From: Planctomycetaceae bacterium
GTDB lineage: Bacteria; Planctomycetota; Planctomycetia; Planctomycetales; Planctomycetaceae
Assembly: GCA_029259815.1 (NCBI GenBank)
Contig: JAJDEJ010000208.1
Location: 1-38,368, forward strand
Direction of reading: 5' to 3'
Length of the DNA: 38,368 nt
This document shows, one piece after another, positions 24,312-38,236 of the stretch (its first letter is position 1; each line of letters begins with the position of its first letter). The notes under the pieces were generated by a model. The model was not told where the DNA came from. It saw only the letters and a list, made by a program, of their open reading frames with translations, and ran no database searches. Made by a program: the position numbers and the translations under genes.

Positions 24312-25199
24312 TCAATCGAGTTTTCGCCACAAGGCGTTGATACGTGATCCAAGTTGTTCACTCGCTTCCTGTTCAGGGGAGAGGAAGTTGGTCGGCACGA
24401 GGCCGCGCGGTCGACCATCAGGTTGGGTCTCCACATGGAAGTCAATGTCCGGGATCGGCGGCCCTGGTGGGGGGGCGGGAAGTTGAGTTTCGTCGAGGGG
24501 CGGCAATGGCAAAGGGGCAGGGGCAGATGTTGGCCCACGATCGTCTTCGGGAAACCCCCACCTTTCACCGTCATTCATCGATGATCCCGGCGCAATCACT
24601 CGCGGTGGGAAGTCGTCGGGTGTCATTGACGGAGCGGGCGGTGGCCCCAGGGGGGGGACATCTCCTCGCCAGTCGTCGTGCGGTGGTCCGTCGTACGGCG
24701 GTCCCAGCAGACCTGCGTCGTCGGAGGGGTAGGGCGTCGACTGATCGGCGTTGATGTGGTATTCCGTCTCCAGTTGGCAACTCTGACCGGTCGCCTCCCG
24801 GGAGGTGACAATCTCAGAGTAACGATCGCGACCGTCCATCTGAGCGACCAGTGCCCCTTCCGCGAAGCCATTGAACCATTCGACCGACTGTGCGCGGCCG
24901 ACTTCCGATTGATGACAGGCCGACCAGTATTCGCGAGGAGGCAGCGTGGGCGGGCAGCCTCCGCTGCCGTGACACACGCTTTGGTACCCGGCCCGAAAGC
25001 CCTTACCAAAGTGATAGGGGTACAAAACGTCCCGGTAGTCACGCCGATGCCGGTACCAAGCTGTCTTGGAACTCACACAGCAGCGAACAGAAAGGATCGC
25101 CTCATCGACCGGGTCGTACAGGTGAGCGCAGCCGGAGACGAGGCCTAGCAGCAGGGACAATCCAATCCGTCGAAATGTTGGTCTCGTTAGCGGGGGCAT
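24312..25199 (-). CDS. Pro-rich lipoprotein of unknown function
   Basis: A 295-residue protein with a lipoprotein signal (SLLLGLVSGC, Cys24). Residues 40-105 form a Tyr/Trp/Cys-rich domain (AWYRHRRDYRDVLYPYHFGK, then GFRAGYQSVCHGSGGCPPTL). I have seen this type in planctomycete lipoproteins encoded near export genes, but I know no function for it. Residues ~165-265 are a long Pro/Asp-rich, disordered stretch (PPYDGPPHDDW, PPLGPPPAPS). The C-terminal helix ends INALWRKLD. It stands 149 bases upstream of the export gene on the same strand, so an envelope or surface role is likely (inference). Confidence 0.8.
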   Translation of the reverse strand: MPPLTRPTFRRIGLSLLLGLVSGCAHLYDPVDEAILSVRCCVSSKTAWYRHRRDYRDVLYPYHFGKGFRAGYQSVCHGSGGCPPTLPPREYWSACHQSEVGRAQSVEWFNGFAEGALVAQMDGRDRYSEIVTSREATGQSCQLETEYHINADQSTPYPSDDAGLLGPPYDGPPHDDWRGDVPPLGPPPAPSMTPDDFPPRVIAPGSSMNDGERWGFPEDDRGPTSAPAPLPLPPLDETQLPAPPPGPPIPDIDFHVETQPDGRPRGLVPTNFLSPEQEASEQLGSRINALWRKLD

Positions 25200-25352
25200 C
25201 GTCCGTGACTTCCCAGTCAGTTCGTCTTATTGTTGTCAGTCTGCTGTCGTTCTTGCTTGCGTGGCCATTCAGCCTCGAGATGGTCGATCGCAACTCATGT
25301 CGGTTGTGTCGAAGCGTCCCGAAGGACGTTTATGGATGAACCATTGTGCTGG

Positions 25353-26126
25353 TCAGTTGGTCACCCCATACGGCATGCCTGTGGGGTCTGCGAGCATGGG
25401 GTGCCGGTAGGAAGAAGGTGTGGCTTGCATGACCGCTGGTCTGTATTCACTCGAGAATCCGCTAAATTCGATGTCGTCAGTTTCGGGGAGTCCCAATTTC
25501 ACCGGCTGTCCGACCACACGACCGTCTGATGCATTGCGGAAATCGACAACTCGGGTTGTGGCCTCTGGACCTCCCCTGTTCGCAATCGGGCCATCTTCGA
25601 TTTGCTCAGGTTCTGTCGTTCGAGGACGCAACTTCTCGTAGATACTGCGGACGCTGAATGGTGAGAGGCGGTCTGGCTCGCCGACTCCGCGGATGAGTCC
25701 GTCTTGAGGAGGAACCGGTCCGTTTTTCAGGCGCACATCTTCATCGATGAGGGGTGCGGGTGCCTGTGATCCGGGGATGTCGGGATTGTGTCGCGGGGGC
25801 AGGTCGTCAGCTCGAGGCACGGGTGCCGGAGGAGCTGGGTACGCTGGCTCCGCGACAGGTGTCGGCGCGTACTGCTCGGGTGTGTCTGTCGAATGACCGG
25901 GATGGATTCCGCTACCGCCTCCCGGTTCAGAAGGGGGGGACTGATCGAACGAGTAGCCCGGTTGAATTTCCGCGTATTGGGATTGGGACTGCCGTCGCTG
26001 GCTGGCGTGCGAACGCCGCAGACCTGGAAAATGCCAATGAGAGCTGCTGTCAGATTGACAGCCGACGGCCATCACCGTCAACGAAACAGCGACAGCACAT
26101 TTGAGAGTTGAGTAACGGTGGTTCAT
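25353..26126 (-). CDS. Pro-rich lipoprotein of unknown function
   Basis: A 257-residue protein starting MNHRYSTLKCAVAVSLTVMA with lipobox VGC. The body is low in structure: Gln/Ser/His-rich at residues 20-50, then Pro/Ala-rich to about 130 (PAYPAPPAPVPR). A more regular tail follows (FSVRSIYEKLRPRT, VVDFRNASDGRVVGQPVKLG). Start 26126 is preferred because AAGGGG lies eight bases upstream on the minus strand and the signal peptide begins there; an in-frame ATG ten codons earlier has no ribosome site. It heads the minus-strand series of three lipoprotein genes ending with the polysaccharide exporter. No family name is recognised. Confidence 0.75.
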   Translation of the reverse strand: MNHRYSTLKCAVAVSLTVMAVGCQSDSSSHWHFPGLRRSHASQRRQSQSQYAEIQPGYSFDQSPPSEPGGGSGIHPGHSTDTPEQYAPTPVAEPAYPAPPAPVPRADDLPPRHNPDIPGSQAPAPLIDEDVRLKNGPVPPQDGLIRGVGEPDRLSPFSVRSIYEKLRPRTTEPEQIEDGPIANRGGPEATTRVVDFRNASDGRVVGQPVKLGLPETDDIEFSGFSSEYRPAVMQATPSSYRHPMLADPTGMPYGVTN

Positions 26127-26741
26127 GTGAGCGACCCCTTTCGCAGGTTTGTGCATCCGGCGCAGCTGGCTGGTTGAGTGAGTCCACTTGGACTCGAATT
26201 CACATCCCTGTTGAGACGGTACGCTGATCGAGGTGCGACGACGTCATCGTTGGCACACCTCACAACCGATTCGCCCTGCCTCGATGCAGAACGAGAGCGA
26301 CGAATGGTTCGTCACCTATCAAAGCATCGGACGGCCCTTCCAAAAAGACTCACTCCTTCGATCGCAAACCATGTCGGACTGAACCGGCACGTGATGGTCA
26401 TACGGCCCGTGCCGATTACTCCGCGTTTCACTTCTCGGAACACACAGACAAGTGCGGTCGTGAGGGTTCCTCGAGTCCCGGTCGATGCAGCCTTCTGAAG
26501 GCACACCGAAGCCCTACTTCGGCAGAATCTGCGTGAATCCGACGGCGACTCGCATGACCGATTCAGCCGTTGGGATCGAAATAACCAGAAAAGTTTATCT
26601 CGACGTACTCCTCAGGCCGATGAGGAGAACACTGTCACATCATTCGATCGAGTCCGGGCAGGTGCCCCGTCACCATGACGACCACCCGCAGCCACCTCAC
26701 AGACGAGGAAACCGGAATGCACGACTTAAAGGAGTGAGTCC
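26127..26741. other. Divergent intergenic region without a supported gene
   Basis: Between the lipoprotein gene (minus) and the BON-domain gene (plus), 615 bases hold no convincing gene. Two short stem-loops are visible: GAGTCC/GGACTC at 26180-26195 and CTCCTCA/TGAGGAG at 26608-26627. Both lie within plausible 5' untranslated regions. A plus-strand open frame of 106 codons at 26178 lacks a ribosome site and has no domain features. Confidence 0.55.
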
Positions 26742-27839
26742 ATGCTGCGTCTGCCAAAGAAAGTGGTCATGTTGGCCGGACTGCTGGCAGCAGTACCCAG
26801 TGTTACACTGGCCGGCCCGTTTGACTTCCTCAAACCCAAATCTGACACGGTCGTCTCCGCTCAGTCCGAGCGAACGAACCAGCAGGTTGCGAACCAGATC
26901 GCTGCCGCTCTCAAACAGGCGAACCTCAAGGGTTTCGATATCAACATCGAATACGCCGACGGGGTCGCCACGCTGAACGGCAAGATCAGCGATGCCTCGC
27001 AGAAGGCCGTGGCCACGAAAGCCGCCTCGGCGATTGACGGTGTCGTCACTGTCAACAATCAACTGGAACTGGCCGCCGCTCCGCAACGAACACCGTCGGG
27101 TCGTCCGGCTCCTCAGCGAAACGCTCGCCAACAGGGTCCTGTCCGACAGGTTGCTCATCAGCGTGCCAGCCGCAACAATCAGCAGGTTGCTCAGCAAATT
27201 GCGAACTCGCTCGTCTCGGTCGGACTGGCCGACAGCGGTGTCGAAGTCCGCTACAAGAACGGCGGTTGCAGCCTCTCGGGAGACTTGGACACGCCACAGC
27301 AGGCCATGACGGCCTACACATTGGCAAGCCGGGTCCCGGAAGTCCAACATGTGCTGACTGAAAAGCTGACCGTCGCTGGTCAGCCCTTCACACCACCGGC
27401 TGTGCGTCCGGTCGGATACAATCAGCAGGCCATGATGCAGCAATTGCAGGGTCCGCAGATGCCTGGTCCCGGGTTCCCTCACGGGATTCAGCCGACAGCC
27501 GGTCAATATGGCCCACCACAGGGCGTTACGCCCGCTGGTTTCGGTCACCATGCACCATACGGTGGCGGATTGAGTCCCCATGAGGTCTACAACAGTCCGA
27601 ATTTGCCGGAACACGCGTGGCCTGCCCAAGCGGCGTACGACAACTACGCTGCGGTCAGCTATCCATCGCAATACGACGCCAGTGCTTGGCCGTACATTGG
27701 ACCGTTCTACCCCTATCCCCAAGTGCCCCTCGGCTGGCGTGATGCTCAGTTGAGTTGGGACGACGGCTACTGGAACCTGAAGTTCAACAGCCGCACCGAC
27801 AAGTGGTGGTGGTTCCTCAATCCCGAGAACTGGGAATGA
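26742..27839 (+). CDS. Secreted protein with two BON domains
   Basis: A 365-residue protein with a Sec signal peptide (VVMLAGLLAAVPSVTLA, cleaved near residue 24). BON domain 1 covers residues ~45-112 (NQIAAALKQANLKGFDINIE, then LNGKISDASQKAVATKAASA, IDGVVTVNNQL). BON domain 2 covers ~143-212 (QQIANSLVSVGLADSGVEVR, then PEVQHVLTEKL). The rest (~220-365) is Gln/Gly/Pro/Tyr-rich and ends in an aromatic stretch (WDDGYWNLKF, KWWWFLNPENW). BON domains are periplasmic or outer-membrane-associated and bind lipid or peptidoglycan partners. AAAGGAG ends seven bases before the ATG, a strong site. A GC-rich hairpin follows the stop. It is a single-gene unit divergent from the lipoprotein/export genes. 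Confidence 0.88.
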   Translation: MLRLPKKVVMLAGLLAAVPSVTLAGPFDFLKPKSDTVVSAQSERTNQQVANQIAAALKQANLKGFDINIEYADGVATLNGKISDASQKAVATKAASAIDGVVTVNNQLELAAAPQRTPSGRPAPQRNARQQGPVRQVAHQRASRNNQQVAQQIANSLVSVGLADSGVEVRYKNGGCSLSGDLDTPQQAMTAYTLASRVPEVQHVLTEKLTVAGQPFTPPAVRPVGYNQQAMMQQLQGPQMPGPGFPHGIQPTAGQYGPPQGVTPAGFGHHAPYGGGLSPHEVYNSPNLPEHAWPAQAAYDNYAAVSYPSQYDASAWPYIGPFYPYPQVPLGWRDAQLSWDDGYWNLKFNSRTDKWWWFLNPENWE

Positions 27840-27876
27840 GCCACACATAGACCGACTCCAATCGAATGATGCGACG

Positions 27877-27911
27877 GACGTCTCCGTGGGACATGATCCT
27901 GCGGAGACGTC
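27877..27911 (+). terminator. Hairpin downstream of the BON gene
   Basis: GACGTCTCCG (27877-27886) and CGGAGACGTC (27902-27911) form a perfect 10-base stem with a 15-base loop, 37 bases after the stop of the BON gene. Only TT follows, so it may be a weak or Rho-assisted terminator or a transcript-stabilising hairpin. Confidence 0.5.
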
Positions 27912-27978
27912 TTCATGCGCGCATGCATGATGCGTGAGGGCCAAGTCTCCTCACGACAAGTGAGTCAACTCCCATCAC

Positions 27979-28079
27979 ATCATTCCGGCGCAGGCGAGAA
28001 CCCAGAGAGTGAGGGTGCGGGGCCAAATCTGCGATGGCACATCGATGCTCACTGGATTCCCGCCTGCGCGGGAATGACG
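27979..28079. repeat. ~100-base palindromic repeat element with GCGCAGGCGGGAAT-type ends
   Basis: The left end (27979-28005) and the reverse complement of the right end (28052-28079) share TCATTCC-GCGCAGGCG-GA-CCAG with a few differences. The right end contains the near-palindrome ATTCCCGCCTGCGCGGGAAT (28057-28076). This resembles the widespread dRS3/REP-like repeats built on ATTCCCGC...GCGGGAAT and looks like a non-autonomous, MITE-like unit. It lies in the 429-base gene-free gap 27840-28268. No gene is seen in that gap. Confidence 0.7.
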
Positions 28080-28268
28080 AATCGTTAATGGGAACGAGAT
28101 GAATATCCGGCAATCGCCGCCGGACCATTGAATTCGACAAAATCGGAAAATCTTCCCAAGTCTGCCCACATGGATGGCCGATGTAGAGATTAGCGGCGGT
28201 CGTTTTCGTCGCACGCATTACCTGCCCAATCAAGTCACTGAAGTCATCAGACCCCTGGAGGCGACGAA

Positions 28269-28940
28269 ATGCCTAAGCTGCAAGGCCACCTCAGGGATTC
28301 TTCCTGCCCGGACGGACAGGCGCCAGTCGTTACGTCCTCAGAGCCCTCGGCAAGAAATCCCATGTTGAATGCAACACTCAAACGACTGTTCCTGCTAACT
28401 GTCCTGGTCTGTACGACCATGCCAAACAGCGGCTGCAAACTGCTCTTTGGGTTCACCAAAGATGCATTTATTCTCGCTGACTTTTGGTACACGACGCCGC
28501 TGATTCCGGTGACGCCCTACATGAGCCAGCAGATTGAAGACACCTACTGGGAAGAGGAGCGTTACGGCAAGGTGCCGATCCTCGATCCCGTCGAAGGCGA
28601 GAACGCACCGCTGTTCTGCCTCGATCCGCCCTCCGCTGACGAAATCCGACGAGCCCTTCCCGATCCTCGTGAAGGCGGCGTGCCTTTCCTTGCAGAGACA
28701 CGGTGGAACAACATGCGGATGATCACTGAATTGATCGTCGACCGCCTGGACGAGTGCCGCTTCTTCCCAATGGCCGGCCCGGCTCGTCAGCATCACTGTC
28801 ACTACAAGTGCACCGTCTGGTTTGAAGAGACCAAACAATCCTGGTGGCCCGTGCCGTTCACGTTCACGGAAGATCGCCAAGAGGTGGTGTATATCGACCA
28901 CAATTACCTGATCCGCTGTGCGGGACCTGTGGTGGAGTAG
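28269..28940 (+). CDS. Probable lipoprotein of unknown function
   Basis: A 223-residue protein from ATG 28269, which has a strong GGAGG seven bases upstream (28257-28261). However, the signal peptide (LKRLFLLTVLVCTTMPNSGC) begins only after an in-frame ATG at 28362, which has a weak site. Either the protein has an unusually long signal n-region or translation starts at 28362. After the lipobox Cys, residues TPLIPVTPYMSQQIEDTYWE lead into a compact domain with WNNMRMITELIVDRLDECRF, HHCHYKCTVWFEE and YIDHNYLIRCAGP. The paired Cys/His residues may bind metal or form disulfides. No family is recognised. A strong hairpin follows the stop. Confidence 0.75.
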   Translation: MPKLQGHLRDSSCPDGQAPVVTSSEPSARNPMLNATLKRLFLLTVLVCTTMPNSGCKLLFGFTKDAFILADFWYTTPLIPVTPYMSQQIEDTYWEEERYGKVPILDPVEGENAPLFCLDPPSADEIRRALPDPREGGVPFLAETRWNNMRMITELIVDRLDECRFFPMAGPARQHHCHYKCTVWFEETKQSWWPVPFTFTEDRQEVVYIDHNYLIRCAGPVVE

Positions 28941-28999
28941 CCTACGGCTCCACCCCGCGTATTTGACTGGGCAGCAGTCTCATTTCCAGGTGATTGTTG

Positions 29000-29030
29000 A
29001 AGCCCGGCCCTGCAGCAGGCCGGGCTTCTT
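29000..29030 (+). terminator. Rho-independent terminator after the lipoprotein gene
   Basis: AAGCCCGGCC (29000-29009) pairs with GGCCGGGCTT (29018-29027) around an eight-base loop, followed by CTTTC. It lies 60 bases after the stop at 28940. The same stem sequence type (AAGCCCGG) recurs in the terminator at 30376. Confidence 0.8.
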
Positions 29031-29049
29031 TCGTGCGCAGAAACAGAAC

Positions 29050-29079
29050 TTGACCTGTTTTCCCGCCCTCACCTATAAA
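29050..29079 (+). promoter_or_regulatory. Sigma70-like promoter for the PPIase gene
   Basis: TTGACC (29050-29055) and TATAAA (29074-29079) are separated by 18 bases, close to the consensus for housekeeping sigma factors. It lies after the preceding terminator and about 135 bases before the PPIase start. Confidence 0.6.
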
Positions 29080-29214
29080 TCCGCCCCCGGCGATGCTTGG
29101 AAGACCGCACGATGCGTCTCGACCAAGCCCACTGAGGGGCCTGCGAAGATACGATTTCGCGACTCCCTCGGTCCGTCCCTGTCCCCTCGACCGATCGTAC
29201 GGAGACTTTGAATC

Positions 29215-30324
29215 ATGGGTGAACGGAATCACTCGCATTCGGCGAACAAATCAGTAGCTGCCCCTGCAACCTCAAACCGCAGGCTCATTCACATCGTCGC
29301 TGGGACCGCATGTGTCGGCCTCCTGGCTGCTGTAACCTTCCAGTTTCTGCGCGCCGAGTCGGCGACGTCTCAAACGGAAACGGTCAGCAAACAATCATCA
29401 GAAGGTCTGGCATCGACAGAGACCAAGGAACAATACTTGGGCCGCGTTAACGATCAGCCCATCACTTATGACGAAGTCGCCCGTGAGTGTGTGGCACGGT
29501 ATGGAGCCGAGATCCTGGACAAGATCATCAATCGCTTGATCATCCAGCAAGAGTGTGAGAAACGAGGCATTGTTGTCACTGAAACAGAAGTGATTCAAGA
29601 AGTGCAGAAAATCTGCAAAGGTTTCAAACTTCCCGTGGATACCTATTACCAGCTCCTCCAAACAGAGCAAGATATCTCTCCTCAGCAGTACAACCGCCAC
29701 ATCATCTGGCCGAAGCTCGCACTACAGAAACTCGCCGGATCTGACGTAACCGTCAGCGAAGAGGACATGCGCAAGGCGTTTGAACGTGATTACGGACCAC
29801 GCGTTGAAGTCCGCATCATCATGGTCGACGGCAATATCCGTCAGGCCGGTGAAATCTGGGAGAAGTGCAACGCAAACCCCGGAGACTTTGACAAACTCGC
29901 CAAAGAGCACTCCAACGATCCCAACAGCCGACCGCTCGGTGGCGTCGTCCCGCCCATTCGCAAGCACGCCGGCCTCTCACAGATCGAAGAAGAAGCCTTC
30001 AAACTCAAACCGGGCGAAATCTCCAGTGTGATTCAGATTGGCAAGAACAGGCATGTCATCATGAAGTGCGAAGGCTTTACCAAGCCGGTCGTCGCCGACG
30101 TCAAAGATGTCTGGACCGAACTGCATTCAACACTCATCGAGGAAAAAACACAGCTCGCTGTCGCAGAGGTCTTCCAGAAGCTGGAACAAGATGCGGAGGT
30201 GATCAACTTCCTGACAAGGAAGTCGACCGTTCGCAAGACTGCGGCGCAACTCTCGCCTGGCAACGTTCGCCAAACGAGCGGCACGCAAACCAGCGAGAAA
30301 GTCGCCCCTGCCGTCGTACGCTGA
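29215..30324 (+). CDS. Membrane-anchored parvulin-type peptidyl-prolyl isomerase (SurA/PrsA-like)
   Basis: A 369-residue protein with a single N-terminal membrane anchor at ~24-45 (LIHIVAGTACVGLLAAVTFQ). Residues ~75-185 form a SurA-N-like chaperone part (LGRVNDQPITYDEVA, RLIIQQECEKRGIVVTETEV). The parvulin rotamase domain at ~193-287 contains VRIIMV, FDKLAKEHSNDPNSRPLGG and LKPGEISSVIQIGKNRHVI. A C-terminal helical segment follows. Such proteins assist folding of exported proteins. The start has GGAG ten bases upstream (29201-29204). It is monocistronic: promoter at 29050 and a strong terminator at 30376. Several nearby genes encode exported lipoproteins that could be clients (inference). 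Confidence 0.88.
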   Translation: MGERNHSHSANKSVAAPATSNRRLIHIVAGTACVGLLAAVTFQFLRAESATSQTETVSKQSSEGLASTETKEQYLGRVNDQPITYDEVARECVARYGAEILDKIINRLIIQQECEKRGIVVTETEVIQEVQKICKGFKLPVDTYYQLLQTEQDISPQQYNRHIIWPKLALQKLAGSDVTVSEEDMRKAFERDYGPRVEVRIIMVDGNIRQAGEIWEKCNANPGDFDKLAKEHSNDPNSRPLGGVVPPIRKHAGLSQIEEEAFKLKPGEISSVIQIGKNRHVIMKCEGFTKPVVADVKDVWTELHSTLIEEKTQLAVAEVFQKLEQDAEVINFLTRKSTVRKTAAQLSPGNVRQTSGTQTSEKVAPAVVR

Positions 30325-30375
30325 CATATCAACAGGTGTGGGCCAATCTTTGCGGTTTCCGCAAGCCACTCCGTC

Positions 30376-30409
30376 AAAGCCCGGCTTCCACGAGAAGCCG
30401 GGCTTTTTT
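30376..30409 (+). terminator. Strong Rho-independent terminator after the PPIase gene
   Basis: AAAGCCCGGCTTC (30376-30388) and GAAGCCGGGCTTT (30394-30406) form a perfect 13-base stem with a five-base loop, continuing into a run of six T (30404-30409). Confidence 0.92.
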
Positions 30410-30428
30410 GTTGATCGAGTTCGACCGA

Positions 30429-30461
30429 AGCACCCCGGCTGCTTTGAGCAGCCGGGGTGCT
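30429..30461. terminator. Second strong hairpin in tandem
   Basis: AGCACCCCGGCTGCT (30429-30443) and AGCAGCCGGGGTGCT (30447-30461) form a perfect 15-base stem with a three-base loop, only 20 bases after the first terminator. A weak T-containing tail (GGTGTTTCT) follows. It probably acts as a back-up terminator isolating the LysR gene. Confidence 0.75.
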
Positions 30462-30583
30462 GGTGTTTCTCTCGTAGCCAGTCGCCGGGTCGATTGACCA
30501 CGCCATCTGTTGACGCTAAGGTGACATTATCTCATTTTATGACCTCTCGGTCATTTCATCCACCCACCTAATTCTCAGCCGCC

Positions 30584-31516
30584 ATGTTGCTCCGAAATGC
30601 GGAGATCTTCTGCGATGTCGTTGCCTACCGCAGCTTTTCCAAGGCTGCGGAAGTCAGGAACATTTCGCAACCTGCGATCAGTCAGGCACTTCAGCAACTC
30701 GAAGAATACCTCGGCTGCACTTTGATCGACCGCTCGAAACGCCCCTTCGATCTCACTTCGGCGGGCGAGCTCTATCATGACGGCTGTCGCAGGCTGTTCG
30801 ACGGCTTTCGCCGTGTCGAAGACGACGTCCAGCAGATCGGCGATCGCATCACCGGACGACTCCGCATCGCGTCGATCTACTCGGTCGGACTGCTGCAAAT
30901 GGCCGGTTACCTTTCTCACTTCCGCGAAGAGTATCCGGACGTCAATCTCACAATCAACTATCTCCACCCCGATGAAGTCTACGACCGTCTGTCACGAGAC
31001 GAAGTCGACCTGGGCATCGTCTCCTTTCCCAAAGACGGTGGCGACTTCAGCAGCCTTCCCTGGCAAGAGCAGGAGATGGGCCTCATTGTCCCTCCATCCC
31101 ACCCACTCTCCCTGCAAGACGCCGTCTCATGGGACGCGATTGACGGCGAGAGTTTCGTCAGCTTTACGACAGACCTGAGAATTCGTCGAGAAATCGATCG
31201 TCAGTTGAAGCGTGCCAGGGTTTCGGTCAAAGTAGTGCATTCATTCGACAACATTGAGAACATCAAGCGGGCCGTGGAGATTGGGGCAGGCGTCTCGATT
31301 CTGCCTCTCCCGACCGTTCGTCGCGAAGTCGAGCATGGATTCTTAAGAGCCCTCACCTTCGAGGACCGAAGTCTCCATCGACCTCTGGGTATCATCCACA
31401 GACGCCACAAACATATTTCCAACGCCGCAGAGAAGTTTGTCGAGCTGCTGCACGACGAACTTGTGGCGGACGACATCGCACTGATCCCCGCCGGAGCTGA
31501 TTCCCGCCGGAGATAG
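30584..31516 (+). CDS. LysR-family transcriptional regulator
   Basis: A 310-residue LysR-type regulator. Residues 1-60 are the winged helix-turn-helix (AEIFCDVVAYRSFSKAAEVR, then ISQPAISQALQQLEEYLG). Residues ~90-295 are the periplasmic-binding-like effector domain (GRLRIASIYSVGLLQMAGYL, DLGIVSFPKDGG, AVEIGAGVSILPLP). The motif SxSKAA...SQPAISQALQQLE is standard. It ends 75 bases before gltB on the same strand, so control of glutamate synthase by a nitrogen-related effector is likely but not shown. The subgroup cannot be decided by eye; CysB-like and CbbR-like are both possible. Confidence 0.9.
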   Translation: MLLRNAEIFCDVVAYRSFSKAAEVRNISQPAISQALQQLEEYLGCTLIDRSKRPFDLTSAGELYHDGCRRLFDGFRRVEDDVQQIGDRITGRLRIASIYSVGLLQMAGYLSHFREEYPDVNLTINYLHPDEVYDRLSRDEVDLGIVSFPKDGGDFSSLPWQEQEMGLIVPPSHPLSLQDAVSWDAIDGESFVSFTTDLRIRREIDRQLKRARVSVKVVHSFDNIENIKRAVEIGAGVSILPLPTVRREVEHGFLRALTFEDRSLHRPLGIIHRRHKHISNAAEKFVELLHDELVADDIALIPAGADSRRR

Positions 31517-31591
31517 TCGCGAAACCTGAGCCGCACGAGGCAGCTCAACACTCTTGGACGGATCACCGTCCCGTGAGAGGACAGACTCACG

Positions 31592-36349
<4,758 letters not shown>

Positions 36350-36369
36350 CGACAGCGAGAGACAGAATT

Positions 36370-36621
36370 ATGAACGCACCGGAATTGACGAAGCATTTGC
36401 GAGAGCAGCCCTTTATTCCTCTCCGATTGCATATGTCTGATGGTTCCTCGTTCGATATCAGACATCCGGAGAATGCCATTGTGACGACTCATACCATTTA
36501 TGTTGTCACGCACGAAGACCCGAAGACAGGAGTTGCTGAAGACGTCCAATGGCTCTCGTTGCGGCAGCTTGTTCGCGTTGAACAACAGGCCAAGGCTGGT
36601 ACCGAGGTGGATAACGGATAA
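36370..36621 (+). CDS. Small hypothetical protein between gltB and gltD
   Basis: An 83-residue protein without signal or membrane segment: MNAPELTKHLREQPFIPLRL, then HMSDGSSFDIRHPENAIV, then a short C-terminal beta/helix (VQWLSLRQLVRVEQQ). The pattern LLRxxPFxPFRLHxxDGRxFxIRHPE is a recurring small family in Planctomycetes with no function known to me. It starts 20 bases after the gltB stop and ends 42 bases before gltD, so it is probably cotranscribed with both. It could be an operon passenger or a modulator; nothing in the sequence decides. Confidence 0.8.
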   Translation: MNAPELTKHLREQPFIPLRLHMSDGSSFDIRHPENAIVTTHTIYVVTHEDPKTGVAEDVQWLSLRQLVRVEQQAKAGTEVDNG

Positions 36622-36626
36622 TTTTC

Positions 36627-36657
36627 AACTGAACACTGAGAACTGAGAACTGAAAAC
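36627..36657 (+). repeat. Short AACTGA-type tandem repeat before gltD
   Basis: The gap before gltD contains AACTGAACACTGAGAACTGA followed by GAACTGAAAAC, i.e. the unit GAACTGA or a variant four times in 31 bases. The start of gltD at 36664 lacks a normal Shine-Dalgarno sequence; the nearest purine run is in this repeat. Confidence 0.6.
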
Positions 36658-36663
36658 GTTTCA

Positions 36664-38163
<1,500 letters not shown>

Positions 38164-38236
38164 TAGAGTTTGCGCCCAATCCGTTTGCGAGATCAAAGTC
38201 CATTCACTTTAGCCCGAATATTGCATCCGTATCCGT

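Noticed and set aside
26178-26498. Plus-strand open frame of 106 codons upstream of the BON gene
   Set aside because: No ribosome site or recognisable motif; likely chance frame in GC-rich intergenic DNA.
27839-27911. Canonical intrinsic terminator after the BON gene
   Set aside because: A 10-base hairpin exists but the U-tract is missing, so it is listed only as a terminator-like hairpin.
26697-27944. Long minus-strand frame of 415 codons opposite the BON gene
   Set aside because: It is antisense to a gene with signal peptide, two BON domains and a strong ribosome site; typical GC-rich shadow.
36627-36657. AACTGA repeat as a regulatory array for gltD
   Set aside because: The unit is short and degenerate, and similar runs occur between unrelated genes in planctomycete DNA; no factor can be named.
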